A stretch of DNA of 64,000 nucleotides from Neolewinella agarilytica (GTDB taxonomy: Bacteria > Bacteroidota > Bacteroidia > Chitinophagales > Saprospiraceae): positions 1 through 64,000 of the forward strand of contig NZ_FOFB01000018.1 of assembly GCF_900110645.1 (NCBI RefSeq), given 5' to 3'. This document shows positions 18,627-26,234 of this stretch, one piece after another. How positions within the stretch are numbered: the stretch's first letter is position 1; each line of letters starts with the position of its first letter. A model generated the notes under the pieces. That model was not told the origin of the DNA. It saw only the letters and a list, made by a program, of their open reading frames with translations, and made no database searches. Position numbers and translations under genes: made by a program.

Positions 18627-20114
18627 ATGGCAGAATCCTTAGGTATTCTTACGCTTCTTCCTCCCGTCATTGCCATTCTGCTGGCCATCGCTACGCGACA
18701 GGTTTTCATTTCCCTGATCGTAGGCATTTTTATGGGCTACGTGATCCTGGCGGGTGGTAACCCCTGGCTGGGTTTTCTGGACACGATGCAGGGGCTGGTG
18801 GATGTTTTTTCGGACGCCGGCAATACCCGTACCATCATGTTCTGCGCACTGGTCGGTGCGCTGATTGTGTTCATGCAGCGTTCGGGTGGTGTAGCCGGTT
18901 TTATCGCTTTCGTAGAGCGTAAATTGCAGAAATACGAAGACCGACAGGATGGCTCCGGCAAAGTTGTCGTTCAGCTGCTGGCCTGGCTGACGGGTGCGCT
19001 GGTCTTCGTGGAAAGCTCTATTTCTGTGCTTACGGTGGGCACGCTTTACCGGCCCATCTTCGATAAAATGGGCATCAGCCGGGAGAAGCTGGCCTATATC
19101 GCCGACTCCAGTTCGGCACCGAGTTCTATCCTCATCCCCTTTAATGGCTGGGGAGCGTTCATCATGACCTTACTGGCGGCGGAGGGTTTCGCCAACCCGT
19201 TTTCGACCATGATCAAGGCGCTGGGCTACAACTTTTACGCCATCATCGCGCTCCTGCTGGTGCCTGTCATCATCCTGCTGAAACGAGATTTCGGGCCGAT
19301 GAGGAAGGCCGAAACCCGGGCGCAGGGTGGGCAGCTACTGAGTGATGGGGCAACACCGGTGGTGGATACGGAGCTGACGGATATTGCCGCCAAAGAGGGC
19401 GTCGTTCCTAACCTCTGGAACATGGTGCTTCCCATTGTGGTCATGGTACTTTGCATGCCGCTCATGCTGGCTTATACGGGCTGGGATACGGCCAGAGGTG
19501 TGCTGGGCGCTGACGCAGGTGCCGTGGAAGTCTTTTTATTAGCAGTGGGCAGGGGCTCCGGCTCTACCTCCGTGCTGGTGGCCGTAACGCTGTCTATTCT
19601 CGTCAGTATGGGCTTCTACAAAGCCCAGGGCATTTTTGGTATCCGGGAGAGCGTTGACCTGGTGCTAAAGGGCATCGCCGGCCTAATCCCCCTCGCCCTG
19701 CTGATGCTACTGGCCTTCGCCATCGGCTCTCTCTGTAAGCAGCTGGAAACGGGCATTTATGTGGCCGACGTCGCTAAGGGCTTCCTCTCCCCCGCCCTGG
19801 TTCCTTTCCTGGTATTCGTTGTGACTTGCTTCATCGCTTTCAGCACCGGCTCCAGCTGGGGCACCTTTGCCATCATGATTCCCATCGCGGTCCCCATGTC
19901 AGAACAGATGGATGCCAACGTGCTCATGGCCATTGCTGCCGTACTTGGTGGTGGTGTCTTCGGAGACCACTGCTCCCCCATCTCGGACACGACCATCCTG
20001 TCGTCGATGGCTTCCGCCACCGACCATGTGGATCACGTAAAAACCCAGTTACCCTATGCAGGCATTGCGGGTGGGCTGGCGGCCATGCTGTACCTGGTAT
20101 TGGGCCTGCTGTAA
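18627..20114 (+). CDS. NhaC-family Na+/H+ antiporter
   Basis: 495-aa integral membrane protein with about 11-12 helices. The first half is typical of the NhaC/arginine-ornithine antiporter-like family (LPPVIAILLAIATRQVFISL at the N-terminus; VFVESSISVLTVGTLYRPI near residue 130; DSSSAPSSILIPFNGWGAF near 160). The second half has the conserved FSTGSSWGTFAIMIPIAVPM and FGDHCSPISDTTILSSMAS segments (about 410-470). It likely exchanges Na+ for protons at the inner membrane. One dispersed word copy encodes G-A-D-A-G-A in an internal loop near residue 295. Substrate is inferred from the family. Confidence 0.92.
   Translation: MAESLGILTLLPPVIAILLAIATRQVFISLIVGIFMGYVILAGGNPWLGFLDTMQGLVDVFSDAGNTRTIMFCALVGALIVFMQRSGGVAGFIAFVERKLQKYEDRQDGSGKVVVQLLAWLTGALVFVESSISVLTVGTLYRPIFDKMGISREKLAYIADSSSAPSSILIPFNGWGAFIMTLLAAEGFANPFSTMIKALGYNFYAIIALLLVPVIILLKRDFGPMRKAETRAQGGQLLSDGATPVVDTELTDIAAKEGVVPNLWNMVLPIVVMVLCMPLMLAYTGWDTARGVLGADAGAVEVFLLAVGRGSGSTSVLVAVTLSILVSMGFYKAQGIFGIRESVDLVLKGIAGLIPLALLMLLAFAIGSLCKQLETGIYVADVAKGFLSPALVPFLVFVVTCFIAFSTGSSWGTFAIMIPIAVPMSEQMDANVLMAIAAVLGGGVFGDHCSPISDTTILSSMASATDHVDHVKTQLPYAGIAGGLAAMLYLVLGLL
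19506..19522 (-). repeat. GCACCTGCG-N3-GCGCC word in the antiporter gene
   Basis: Spacer TCA. Read antisense to the gene, it gives G-A-D-A-G-A, the same hexapeptide as the copy in the flavoprotein at 22195. Confidence 0.75.
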
Positions 20115-20177
20115 ACACCAAAGGGTGGCTGCCGTATTGAAAAATTATTTTGTTGAGCCAACTGCACCTTACCCAAC

Positions 20178-21065
20178 ATGAAAAGAATCCTTCTGATAGT
20201 CATCCTGGCGGCTGCCTGCACCAGCCTCTCCGCCCAGTTGGAAGCCCGATTCGGGACCGTAGTGGACCGGGCTACCAGCCAGCCCATCCCCCGCGCCAGT
20301 GTGGGGATTTCCGGGACAGAAACAGGCACCTACGCTCATTCTGACGGAACTTTCTCGCTACAGCGATTATCCACCACGGATACGCTTATTTTTTCCGCGC
20401 TTGGTTACCTGCCGCTTCGATTTAGTATGCGGGAGATTCCTGATACCATTCGTCTGCAAGCCCTTTCATACGACCTGCCAACGGTAGATTTTGTCGCTAA
20501 AAAAGAAAAAGAGCAGGTCGTCGGTCTTGGCTTTCAGAAGCGAAAAATTCGGGGAGGCCTGATTCCACCCGTTGGCAATCAATTCGCCCGGTATGTGGCG
20601 AACCCCTACGGCGAGGAGGGGCTATTGGCAGCGGCTACCTTTCAGTTTTCCCGGGGTATCCGCAGCCTGAATTCCGGAGGGCTTTTTCGCGTGCGGGTCT
20701 TCGCCCGCAAGCCCAACATGAACACCTTTCACCCCGGACAGGATTTGTTGCTGGAGACCGTCGAATTCGCTACGAGTTGGAAAGGAGGCTTCATCAACAT
20801 TCCGCTACGGGAATACGGCATTGCCTTCCCTCCTGAAGGGCTCTTCATCGGGCTGGAATATCTTGCCCCCGCCGGCAATATCCCCATTTGGGAAGATGGC
20901 AGAACGACCGGCCCCATCATCGGTAAATACACGACGACCAACGGTACGGCCCTGACCTTTGCCCGTTACCGGGACAACTTCTGGAGTATCAGAAACCTGC
21001 CCCGCTGGCAGGAAGAGGAAGTGCCGAACATGGCCTTCGGAGCGGTGGTGGTTTTTCGGCGGTGA
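20178..21065 (+). CDS. Exported protein with carboxypeptidase-like regulatory domain
   Basis: 295-aa protein with signal peptide MKRILLIVILAAACTSLSAQ. A CarboxypepD_reg-like beta-sandwich follows (about residues 22-95, with FGTVVDRATSQPIPRASVGI and the aromatic FSALGYLPL turn). The second half (about 110-295) is beta-rich and has no recognised family, though this layout is common in Bacteroidota. It probably resides in the periplasm or at the outer membrane. It lies 63 bp after the antiporter, but no functional link is evident. Confidence 0.8.
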   Translation: MKRILLIVILAAACTSLSAQLEARFGTVVDRATSQPIPRASVGISGTETGTYAHSDGTFSLQRLSTTDTLIFSALGYLPLRFSMREIPDTIRLQALSYDLPTVDFVAKKEKEQVVGLGFQKRKIRGGLIPPVGNQFARYVANPYGEEGLLAAATFQFSRGIRSLNSGGLFRVRVFARKPNMNTFHPGQDLLLETVEFATSWKGGFINIPLREYGIAFPPEGLFIGLEYLAPAGNIPIWEDGRTTGPIIGKYTTTNGTALTFARYRDNFWSIRNLPRWQEEEVPNMAFGAVVVFRR

Positions 21066-21079
21066 TTTTACACATCGGG

Positions 21080-21467
21080 TGTAGGGTGATAAGAATTTGC
21101 AACTCGCCAACTTTAAATAAGAAATTAATAGAGAGTAAAAGTGCTACAATTCACTGATAATCATGGCCGAAGGGTCACCCCTCTCCTTCGGAGAGGGGCC
21201 GGGGGCAGGGCTAACGCATACTCACCGGACGCTCAAAGGAACTCAGCAATTTCGCCTCCGGCTCCATGGCTGAGCACACTTCGAGGTCCTAGACTGCCAA
21301 TTTAGGACCTCGAAGTGTGCATTTTCCGTAGCGGAGCGAAGGATAAAATGTTCCTTTCCCTTCGGGGCTGCTTCGCGGTGAGGGTCCGGCTTCGAGTATG
21401 CGTTAGCCCTAGGGGCCGGGGGAGAGGTTTCCTAACACAAGCATTAGTAAATTCTTATCACCCTACA
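21080..21467. repeat. Outer stem that encloses foldback element copy 1
   Basis: Perfect 19-bp inverted arms TGTAGGGTGATAAGAATTT at 21080-21098 and its complement at 21449-21467 bracket the 240-bp element. The arms look like an older hairpin, perhaps a terminator, into whose loop the element inserted. Confidence 0.75.
21191..21430. mobile_element. MITE-like foldback element, copy 1
   Basis: 240 bp, identical to 42161-42400 at 237 of 240 positions with no gaps. Terminal inverted repeats are AGGGCTAACGCATACTC and its complement (17 bp). A central 18-bp perfect palindrome arm pair (GCACACTTCGAGGTCCTA) gives a long hairpin. An 11-bp direct repeat GGGGCCGGGGG sits just outside both ends, like a target-site duplication. 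No transposase is encoded, so it would be mobilised in trans. Confidence 0.85.
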
Positions 21468-21500
21468 TCGGGTGATCTCCCGGCCGAGGAGAAAATCAGC

Positions 21501-22958
21501 CTACCGGTTCCCCACCCGGTACATCCACCGCAGGAGCTTTGGCAGCGGGCCGGAGGTTAGTAAGTCCGACGCGCCCTTGCGCGCGCCTTTCTGGATGATG
21601 CGACTGCCGACGGGGTAAGCGTAGATCTTATTCGTCAGTGCGCCGTACTTCTTACCCTGAAATTGAAGCAAGTGTAACTCCTGAATCATTTCCCCGGCAG
21701 CGGGCGCGGCCAGGCAGCCGCCGAGTACTTTGCCGCCGCCCCACCAGCCGGTGCTGAGGTAGACGATGAGGTGGCCGTTGCGGTAATCGGCTGCGATGGC
21801 CCGGTCGTCGGCTTCCAGCGACAGTTCTCTTGTTTCGAAGGCGATGCCCTTTTCCTGCAGTCGCGCTGGTGTCATCCCGAAGCTGGCAATCTCCGGGTCG
21901 GTGAAGGTTACCCAGCTGAATTTGTCCAGGTTATGCTTCTTCTTGAGCGGGCTCAGCAGATTATTCCACAGCTGGGTATTATGAAATTCAGCTCCGTGGC
22001 TGAATTGCTCCTGCCCGAAGGCATCGCCGATGGCGAAGATGTTTTTGTTGCTCGTTCGGTAGCGCTCGTTGGTGACAATCCTGCCCCGCTCAACCTTCAC
22101 CCCCGCTACCGCGAGCCCGAGGCCTTCGGTGCGGACTTTGCGCCCGATGGCAACCAGGAGGTGAGTGAATTCAATGCTTCCACTACCCTCCTCTGCACCT
22201 GCGTCCGCGCCGCCTTTTAATACAGCCGTTTGTGTATCACTAAACGATGCTACCTCGGTCTTAAAGCGAATGTCCACCCCTTCGGCCTGAAGTTTTTCCG
22301 CCAGAATTTCTCCCATCTTCGGCGGGTCTTTCTGCAACAGGCGCTCCCCACGTACCAGCAGCGTAACCCGGCTACCGAGGCGCACGAAGGCCTGCGCCAT
22401 CTCGCAACTTATCGGTCCGCCACCCACGATCAGCAGGTGTTCGGGCAGTTCGTCCAACTCCCAGAAGAGCGACTCATTATCCCACTGTTTTACTTTCTCC
22501 ACACCCGGCACATCCAGCGTTCGCGGAACGGAGCCCGTAGCGAGTACAATTTTGGGTGCCGTCAACTGTTTGCCTCCAACCGTCACTTCTTGCTTTCCGG
22601 TCAGGCGGGCCTCCCCGATGATGGCGTCTGTCCCGAATTCTTCCCGGAAGTGCTCCGGCGTTTCGTGCGCCCGGATGATTTCCTGCCGGGAATGAACGTA
22701 TGCCATTACCTTCTTAAAATCAGCTTTGCCCGACGTTTGCAATCCGTAGGCCTCCGCCTCCTTACCTCCCGCAAAAAGACTCGCAACGTGCAACAAGGCT
22801 TTACTCGGGATGCAGCCATAATTGAGGCAGTCTCCGCCAAAGTTTTTGGCTGATTTATCAATCAGTGCCACCTTCAATCCGATGGAAGATCCGAAACCAG
22901 CGCAGCCCAGGCCCGCAGCTCCGGCACCGATAACAATGAGATCGTGGGTATATTTCAT
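21501..22958 (-). CDS. FAD-dependent pyridine nucleotide-disulfide oxidoreductase
   Basis: 485-aa class I flavin disulfide reductase. The start is set at ATG 22956-22958 because the Rossmann motif YTHDLIVIGAGAAGLGCAG must be N-terminal; longer starts read into repeat DNA. The redox-active pair is GGDCLNYGCIPSKALL near residue 43. The NADH-binding motif is HLLIVGGGPISCEMAQAF near 180, and FAD-binding IFAIGDAF is near 315. The C-terminal domain lacks the His-Pro-x4-Glu of lipoamide dehydrogenase, reading KIYAYPVGSRIIQK instead. This makes a mercuric-reductase-like or RclA-like oxidoreductase more likely than true Lpd. An extra Gly/Ala/Glu loop (GADAGAEEGSGS, near 255) comes from a dispersed word copy. 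Confidence 0.88.
   Translation of the reverse strand: MKYTHDLIVIGAGAAGLGCAGFGSSIGLKVALIDKSAKNFGGDCLNYGCIPSKALLHVASLFAGGKEAEAYGLQTSGKADFKKVMAYVHSRQEIIRAHETPEHFREEFGTDAIIGEARLTGKQEVTVGGKQLTAPKIVLATGSVPRTLDVPGVEKVKQWDNESLFWELDELPEHLLIVGGGPISCEMAQAFVRLGSRVTLLVRGERLLQKDPPKMGEILAEKLQAEGVDIRFKTEVASFSDTQTAVLKGGADAGAEEGSGSIEFTHLLVAIGRKVRTEGLGLAVAGVKVERGRIVTNERYRTSNKNIFAIGDAFGQEQFSHGAEFHNTQLWNNLLSPLKKKHNLDKFSWVTFTDPEIASFGMTPARLQEKGIAFETRELSLEADDRAIAADYRNGHLIVYLSTGWWGGGKVLGGCLAAPAAGEMIQELHLLQFQGKKYGALTNKIYAYPVGSRIIQKGARKGASDLLTSGPLPKLLRWMYRVGNR
22195..22211 (+). repeat. GCACCTGCG-N3-GCGCC word in the flavoprotein gene
   Basis: Spacer TCC. Antisense to the gene, it yields G-A-D-A-G-A within a loop that looks like a small insertion. 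Confidence 0.75.
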
Positions 22959-23019
22959 GGAAATAAAATGGATGCCTCTACGGGATGTTCGGCCGGCCCG
23001 GGACATCGGATAAACTTTT

Positions 23020-23866
23020 ACCTCTCTAACTATGGGTCCGGCATCCAAAAGTTCCGCCGATTCATCATCGCCTCCTGAGAAATTCTCTCCGCCAACTCCT
23101 CCACTCCTCCGGCTCCTTTGGAAAATTCATCCTATCGATCCTGCGCACTCAGCCGCTAGGCAACTCTTTTTTCCGGAGGAGCGGGAGGAGAAAAGGAGAC
23201 GGAGGAGAAACTTGCAAATTTTCGGAAATCTTACCTCTCTGACTATGGCCCCGGCATCCAAAAGTTCCGCCGATTTATTATTAAATCCTGCGAAATTCTC
23301 TCCGCCAACTCCTCCACTCCTCCGGCTCCTTTGGAAAATTTATCCTATCGATCCTGCGCACTCAGCCGCTAAGCAACTCTTTTTTCCGGAGGAGCGGGAG
23401 GAGAAAAGGAGACGGAGGAGAGGCTTGCAAATTTTCGGAAATCTTACCTCTCTGACTCTGGGTCCGGCATCCAAAAGTTCCGCCGATTCATCATCGCCTC
23501 CTGAGAAATTCTCTCCGCCAACTCCTCCACTCCTCCGGCTCCTTTGGAAAATTCATCCTATCGTATCCTGCGCACTCAGCCGCTAAGCAACTCTTTTTTC
23601 CGGAGGAGCGGGAGGAGAAAAGGAGACGGAGGAGAGGCTTGCAAATTTTCGGAAATCTTACCTCTCTGACTATGGACCCGGCATCCAAAAGTTCCGCCGA
23701 TTTATTATTAAATCCTGCGAAATTCTCTCCGCCAACTCCTCCACTCCTCCGGCTCTTTTGGAAAATTTATCCTATCGGCCCTGTCCACTCAGCCGCTAAG
23801 CAACTCTTTTTTCCGGAGGAGCGGGAGGAGAAAAGAAGACGGCGGAGAGGCTTGCAGCAGGGCTGA
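23020..23866. repeat. Four-copy tandem array of a 213-bp unit
   Basis: Units begin at about 23021, 23234, 23447 and 23661 (periods 213, 213, 214). Each unit contains CTCCGGCTCCTTTGGAAAAT, a spacer, CTTTTTTCCGGAGGAGCGGG and a purine-rich tail; the CTCC.. and GGAG.. blocks can pair into a long hairpin. Copies differ mainly in two alternating variants (copies 1 and 3 carry TTCATCATCGCCTCCTGAG, copies 2 and 4 TTATTATTAAATCCTGCG). It fills the gap between the start of the flavoprotein gene and the end of the HHH gene. Plus-strand frames run through it but are low-complexity and unsupported. Confidence 0.9.
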
Positions 23867-23873
23867 AGTCATG

Positions 23874-25988
23874 CTAAAAGCGCCAGACCACCTGCATCCC
23901 CACGTCCGTGCCCCGCGGGCCGTTCGTTTCTTCCAGGCCGGAGCCGACCGTACGGCCATCGGTGTAGAAAGTCTGGGCGATACGGGCTTCGATGGTCAGG
24001 CTGCGGATACCCTTGTAGCGAACGAGGAAGAAAGTCCGGGTGCCCCGGCCGTAGTAGGGCACTACGCGGGCGTTGTAGAGCAGTCCGTTTTCGTATTGGT
24101 AGAAGCGAACATCATAATCTTCCGTATTGAACAGCGCGAATCGGGTGCTGAAGCTCCAGGGGCCACGCGGGCGATAGTGAAGGTCCTGGTAGACCATTAC
24201 GCCGGTCTGGGTGCCGTCCCGTTCGTCTTTCGTAAAGCCAGCATCAATGCGGCTGCGCCAGTCCAGGAAGGGGTTAATCTTATAGCCAAAGTGGAGGCGG
24301 CCCTGAAAACGGGTACGGGGCGCAACGGCATCGAAAAACTCTCCGCCGGTCAGGCCGAAACCTTTGGTTTCGGAGCGGAGCTCGAGGTAGGTTTCCAGTT
24401 TCCGCTTTTGCCAGTAGGTAAGCCGGAAGCGGTATTCATGCCCCTGGTCCGGAGAATCAACGTTGAAGCGGAGGTAAGGGAAGCGGAAGATATCGTAGTA
24501 AGCGTTGATGCGCCAGTGGGCGCCCGGGCGGAGTTCGAGGCCGAAGTAGAGCCCCTCTTCATTACGGCCGCTGGCCGTTTCGCCGAAGGGGCGGGCGCTT
24601 AGGGATTGATAATCCGCCTCATAGTTCCGGTAAAGGATGGACACGTCGATGTAGCGATCCAGCCCCAGCATGAGGCCGTGCAGTTGGGCGAGGCCGCCGT
24701 TATCCGACGCAGCTACCTCCCCAAAGAAAGTGAAATTCTTGAGCCGGTAGCGATAGTCGATTCCGACGTTGAGCAAGTCCGTACCCTGAAAGAAGTTGAC
24801 GTTGTAGGGCTGGTCGCGCAGGTCCAGCGGACGGCTAAGGTTTTCGCTCAGGAAGTTAAGTCCTACCTGCCAGCGTTGGCTGCCCCGGTAACGCAGGGAG
24901 GCGCCGTAGCTCGTTTGGGTCAGTGCGTTGCGGTCCTCTACCTCGTTCGGTGTACGGTTGAAGCCGGAAATATTGAGGGAGCTTACGGCGAGTTCCTCCG
25001 GGTCCAGATCCAGCGTGTCGGAGGCCTGGATGAGGTTGGCCGTCCGGCCCTTGCGGCTGGCAAAGAGCGTCAGTTCGGTCTTCTCCCCGAAGCCAAGCGT
25101 TGTGGCGGCTCCGCGCAGAAAGCTGAATTCATTGACGGAGGTGTAGGGGCGCAGCGTCTGTCCGCCCCGGGCGATGTTGGTCGTCTGGCTACTCTTGCCG
25201 AAGCCAAAGCCCGTGTAGAGCATCAGGCCCTGCCCGAAGCTGATGTTGTAATCGCCGATGGCGACGGCCTTGACCCGCTTGCCGATGTTGCGCAGGTAGA
25301 AATGGGCGCTGTAAAAATCGAAGCCCCGTTTGCTGTTATTCTCCGAGAAAAAAGCTTCCCCGGGGTCCTTCTCAGCGGTGACCCCGAAGCTCATCCGGTT
25401 GCTGAATTTCTGGCGGAAGCGGACGTAGAGTCGCTCGGGGCTGCCGAGGTAGTAGCTCAGGCTGTCTTCCGGCCCGCGTTCGTAGCCAACGCGGCTTTCG
25501 AGGCGGCGCTGGGCGCGGACGTAGAGCTCGCGGTCGCCTTCGGCGAGCATACGCCTGAAGGAGATTTTATTGTCGTCCAGACCGCCCCCCACCTTCGTGT
25601 AGCGGGCCAGCCGGCGGATGCTCTCCAGGTCCATACTCGGGATAACCTGCAGCTCGTAGACGCTGACGAAGCCGTTCATCCGCTCCCGGTATTCCAGGAG
25701 CTGACTGATCTGGATGGGCGTCAGCAGCCAGGTTTCTTCCAGTTCTTCGCGGGTGATTTTGTTGAGGTCGAAGGGGCGCTGCTGATAGGCCTCCAGCAAG
25801 GAGAAAGCAGCGTTGAAATCGAACTCATCGCTTTCTTCTTCGGCGTTAGCGGCGATGTCTTCGATGAGCTGCTGCTGCGCCTCATCATCGGTGCCCGGCG
25901 GTGGGGCTTCGGTTTGGGCGAAGAGGCTGAACGGGAGGAACAGAAAGAGGACGAGGTGGCGCGGCCGCAGGTGCGATGGGAAGGACAT
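23874..25988 (-). CDS. HHH-domain outer-membrane beta-barrel protein
   Basis: 704-aa exported protein. A signal peptide (LVLFLFLPFSLFAQ) and an acidic segment precede a helix-hairpin-helix module of the ComEA type (about residues 75-140, FDLNKITREELEETWLLTPI and a second unit VYELQVIPSMDLESIRRLAR). The remaining 550 residues alternate aromatic and polar strands (FGYKINPFLDWRSRIDAGFT, WSFSTRFALFNTEDYDVRFY) and end in W-R-F, consistent with an outer-membrane barrel. Homologues of this architecture are common and uncharacterised in Bacteroidota. DNA binding by the HHH part is not implied. One dispersed word copy lies just before the signal peptide core. Confidence 0.82.
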   Translation of the reverse strand: MSFPSHLRPRHLVLFLFLPFSLFAQTEAPPPGTDDEAQQQLIEDIAANAEEESDEFDFNAAFSLLEAYQQRPFDLNKITREELEETWLLTPIQISQLLEYRERMNGFVSVYELQVIPSMDLESIRRLARYTKVGGGLDDNKISFRRMLAEGDRELYVRAQRRLESRVGYERGPEDSLSYYLGSPERLYVRFRQKFSNRMSFGVTAEKDPGEAFFSENNSKRGFDFYSAHFYLRNIGKRVKAVAIGDYNISFGQGLMLYTGFGFGKSSQTTNIARGGQTLRPYTSVNEFSFLRGAATTLGFGEKTELTLFASRKGRTANLIQASDTLDLDPEELAVSSLNISGFNRTPNEVEDRNALTQTSYGASLRYRGSQRWQVGLNFLSENLSRPLDLRDQPYNVNFFQGTDLLNVGIDYRYRLKNFTFFGEVAASDNGGLAQLHGLMLGLDRYIDVSILYRNYEADYQSLSARPFGETASGRNEEGLYFGLELRPGAHWRINAYYDIFRFPYLRFNVDSPDQGHEYRFRLTYWQKRKLETYLELRSETKGFGLTGGEFFDAVAPRTRFQGRLHFGYKINPFLDWRSRIDAGFTKDERDGTQTGVMVYQDLHYRPRGPWSFSTRFALFNTEDYDVRFYQYENGLLYNARVVPYYGRGTRTFFLVRYKGIRSLTIEARIAQTFYTDGRTVGSGLEETNGPRGTDVGMQVVWRF
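25958..25974 (-). repeat. GCACCTGCG-N3-GCGCC word at the start of the HHH gene
   Basis: Spacer GCC. It is read in the gene sense as H-L-R-P-R-H in the positively charged N-region of the signal peptide. Confidence 0.75.
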
Positions 25989-26094
25989 GGAGCAAAGATA
26001 AAAGGAAAGCCGATTTTCATCAGATGCATCCGATGACCGGTAGCTGAAGGTCCTGCCGGGGCAATCAATAACTAAAGTTAGCAGCCCTCCCCCT

Positions 26095-26102
26095 TAGTTT
26101 TG
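26095..26102 (+). promoter_or_regulatory. Possible -7 element for the metalloprotease gene
   Basis: TAGTTTTG is an exact match to the Bacteroidota -7 consensus TAnnTTTG, 133 bp before the ATG at 26235. No TTG at the correct -33 spacing was seen (TTA at 26078-26080 is too close). Confidence 0.35.
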
Positions 26103-26234
26103 CTGACAACAAACCGTTAAAAAGTAAAGCAAGTCGTAACACACAAACGGCACGACGCATAAAAACACCGACCCTTTAGCCGTAACCCCTGGGATGAGCT
26201 CTCACCGATTTAAGAACCCATAAATTTCATCCCA

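Noticed and set aside
21315..21560. 81-codon frame in foldback element copy 1
   Set aside because: Only covers inverted-repeat DNA; it has no start signal and is not kept in copy 2.
23032..23586. 184-codon frame in the tandem array
   Set aside because: It only repeats the 213-bp unit (213 = 3 x 71) and is broken in the last copy.
23020..23866. CRISPR array
   Set aside because: Units are long (213 bp) and nearly identical over their whole length, with no unique spacers and no cas genes.
24606..26036. Open frame of 476 codons on the plus strand opposite the HHH gene
   Set aside because: It is antisense to a clear exported beta-barrel protein and has no family motif; the length follows from GC-rich codon use.
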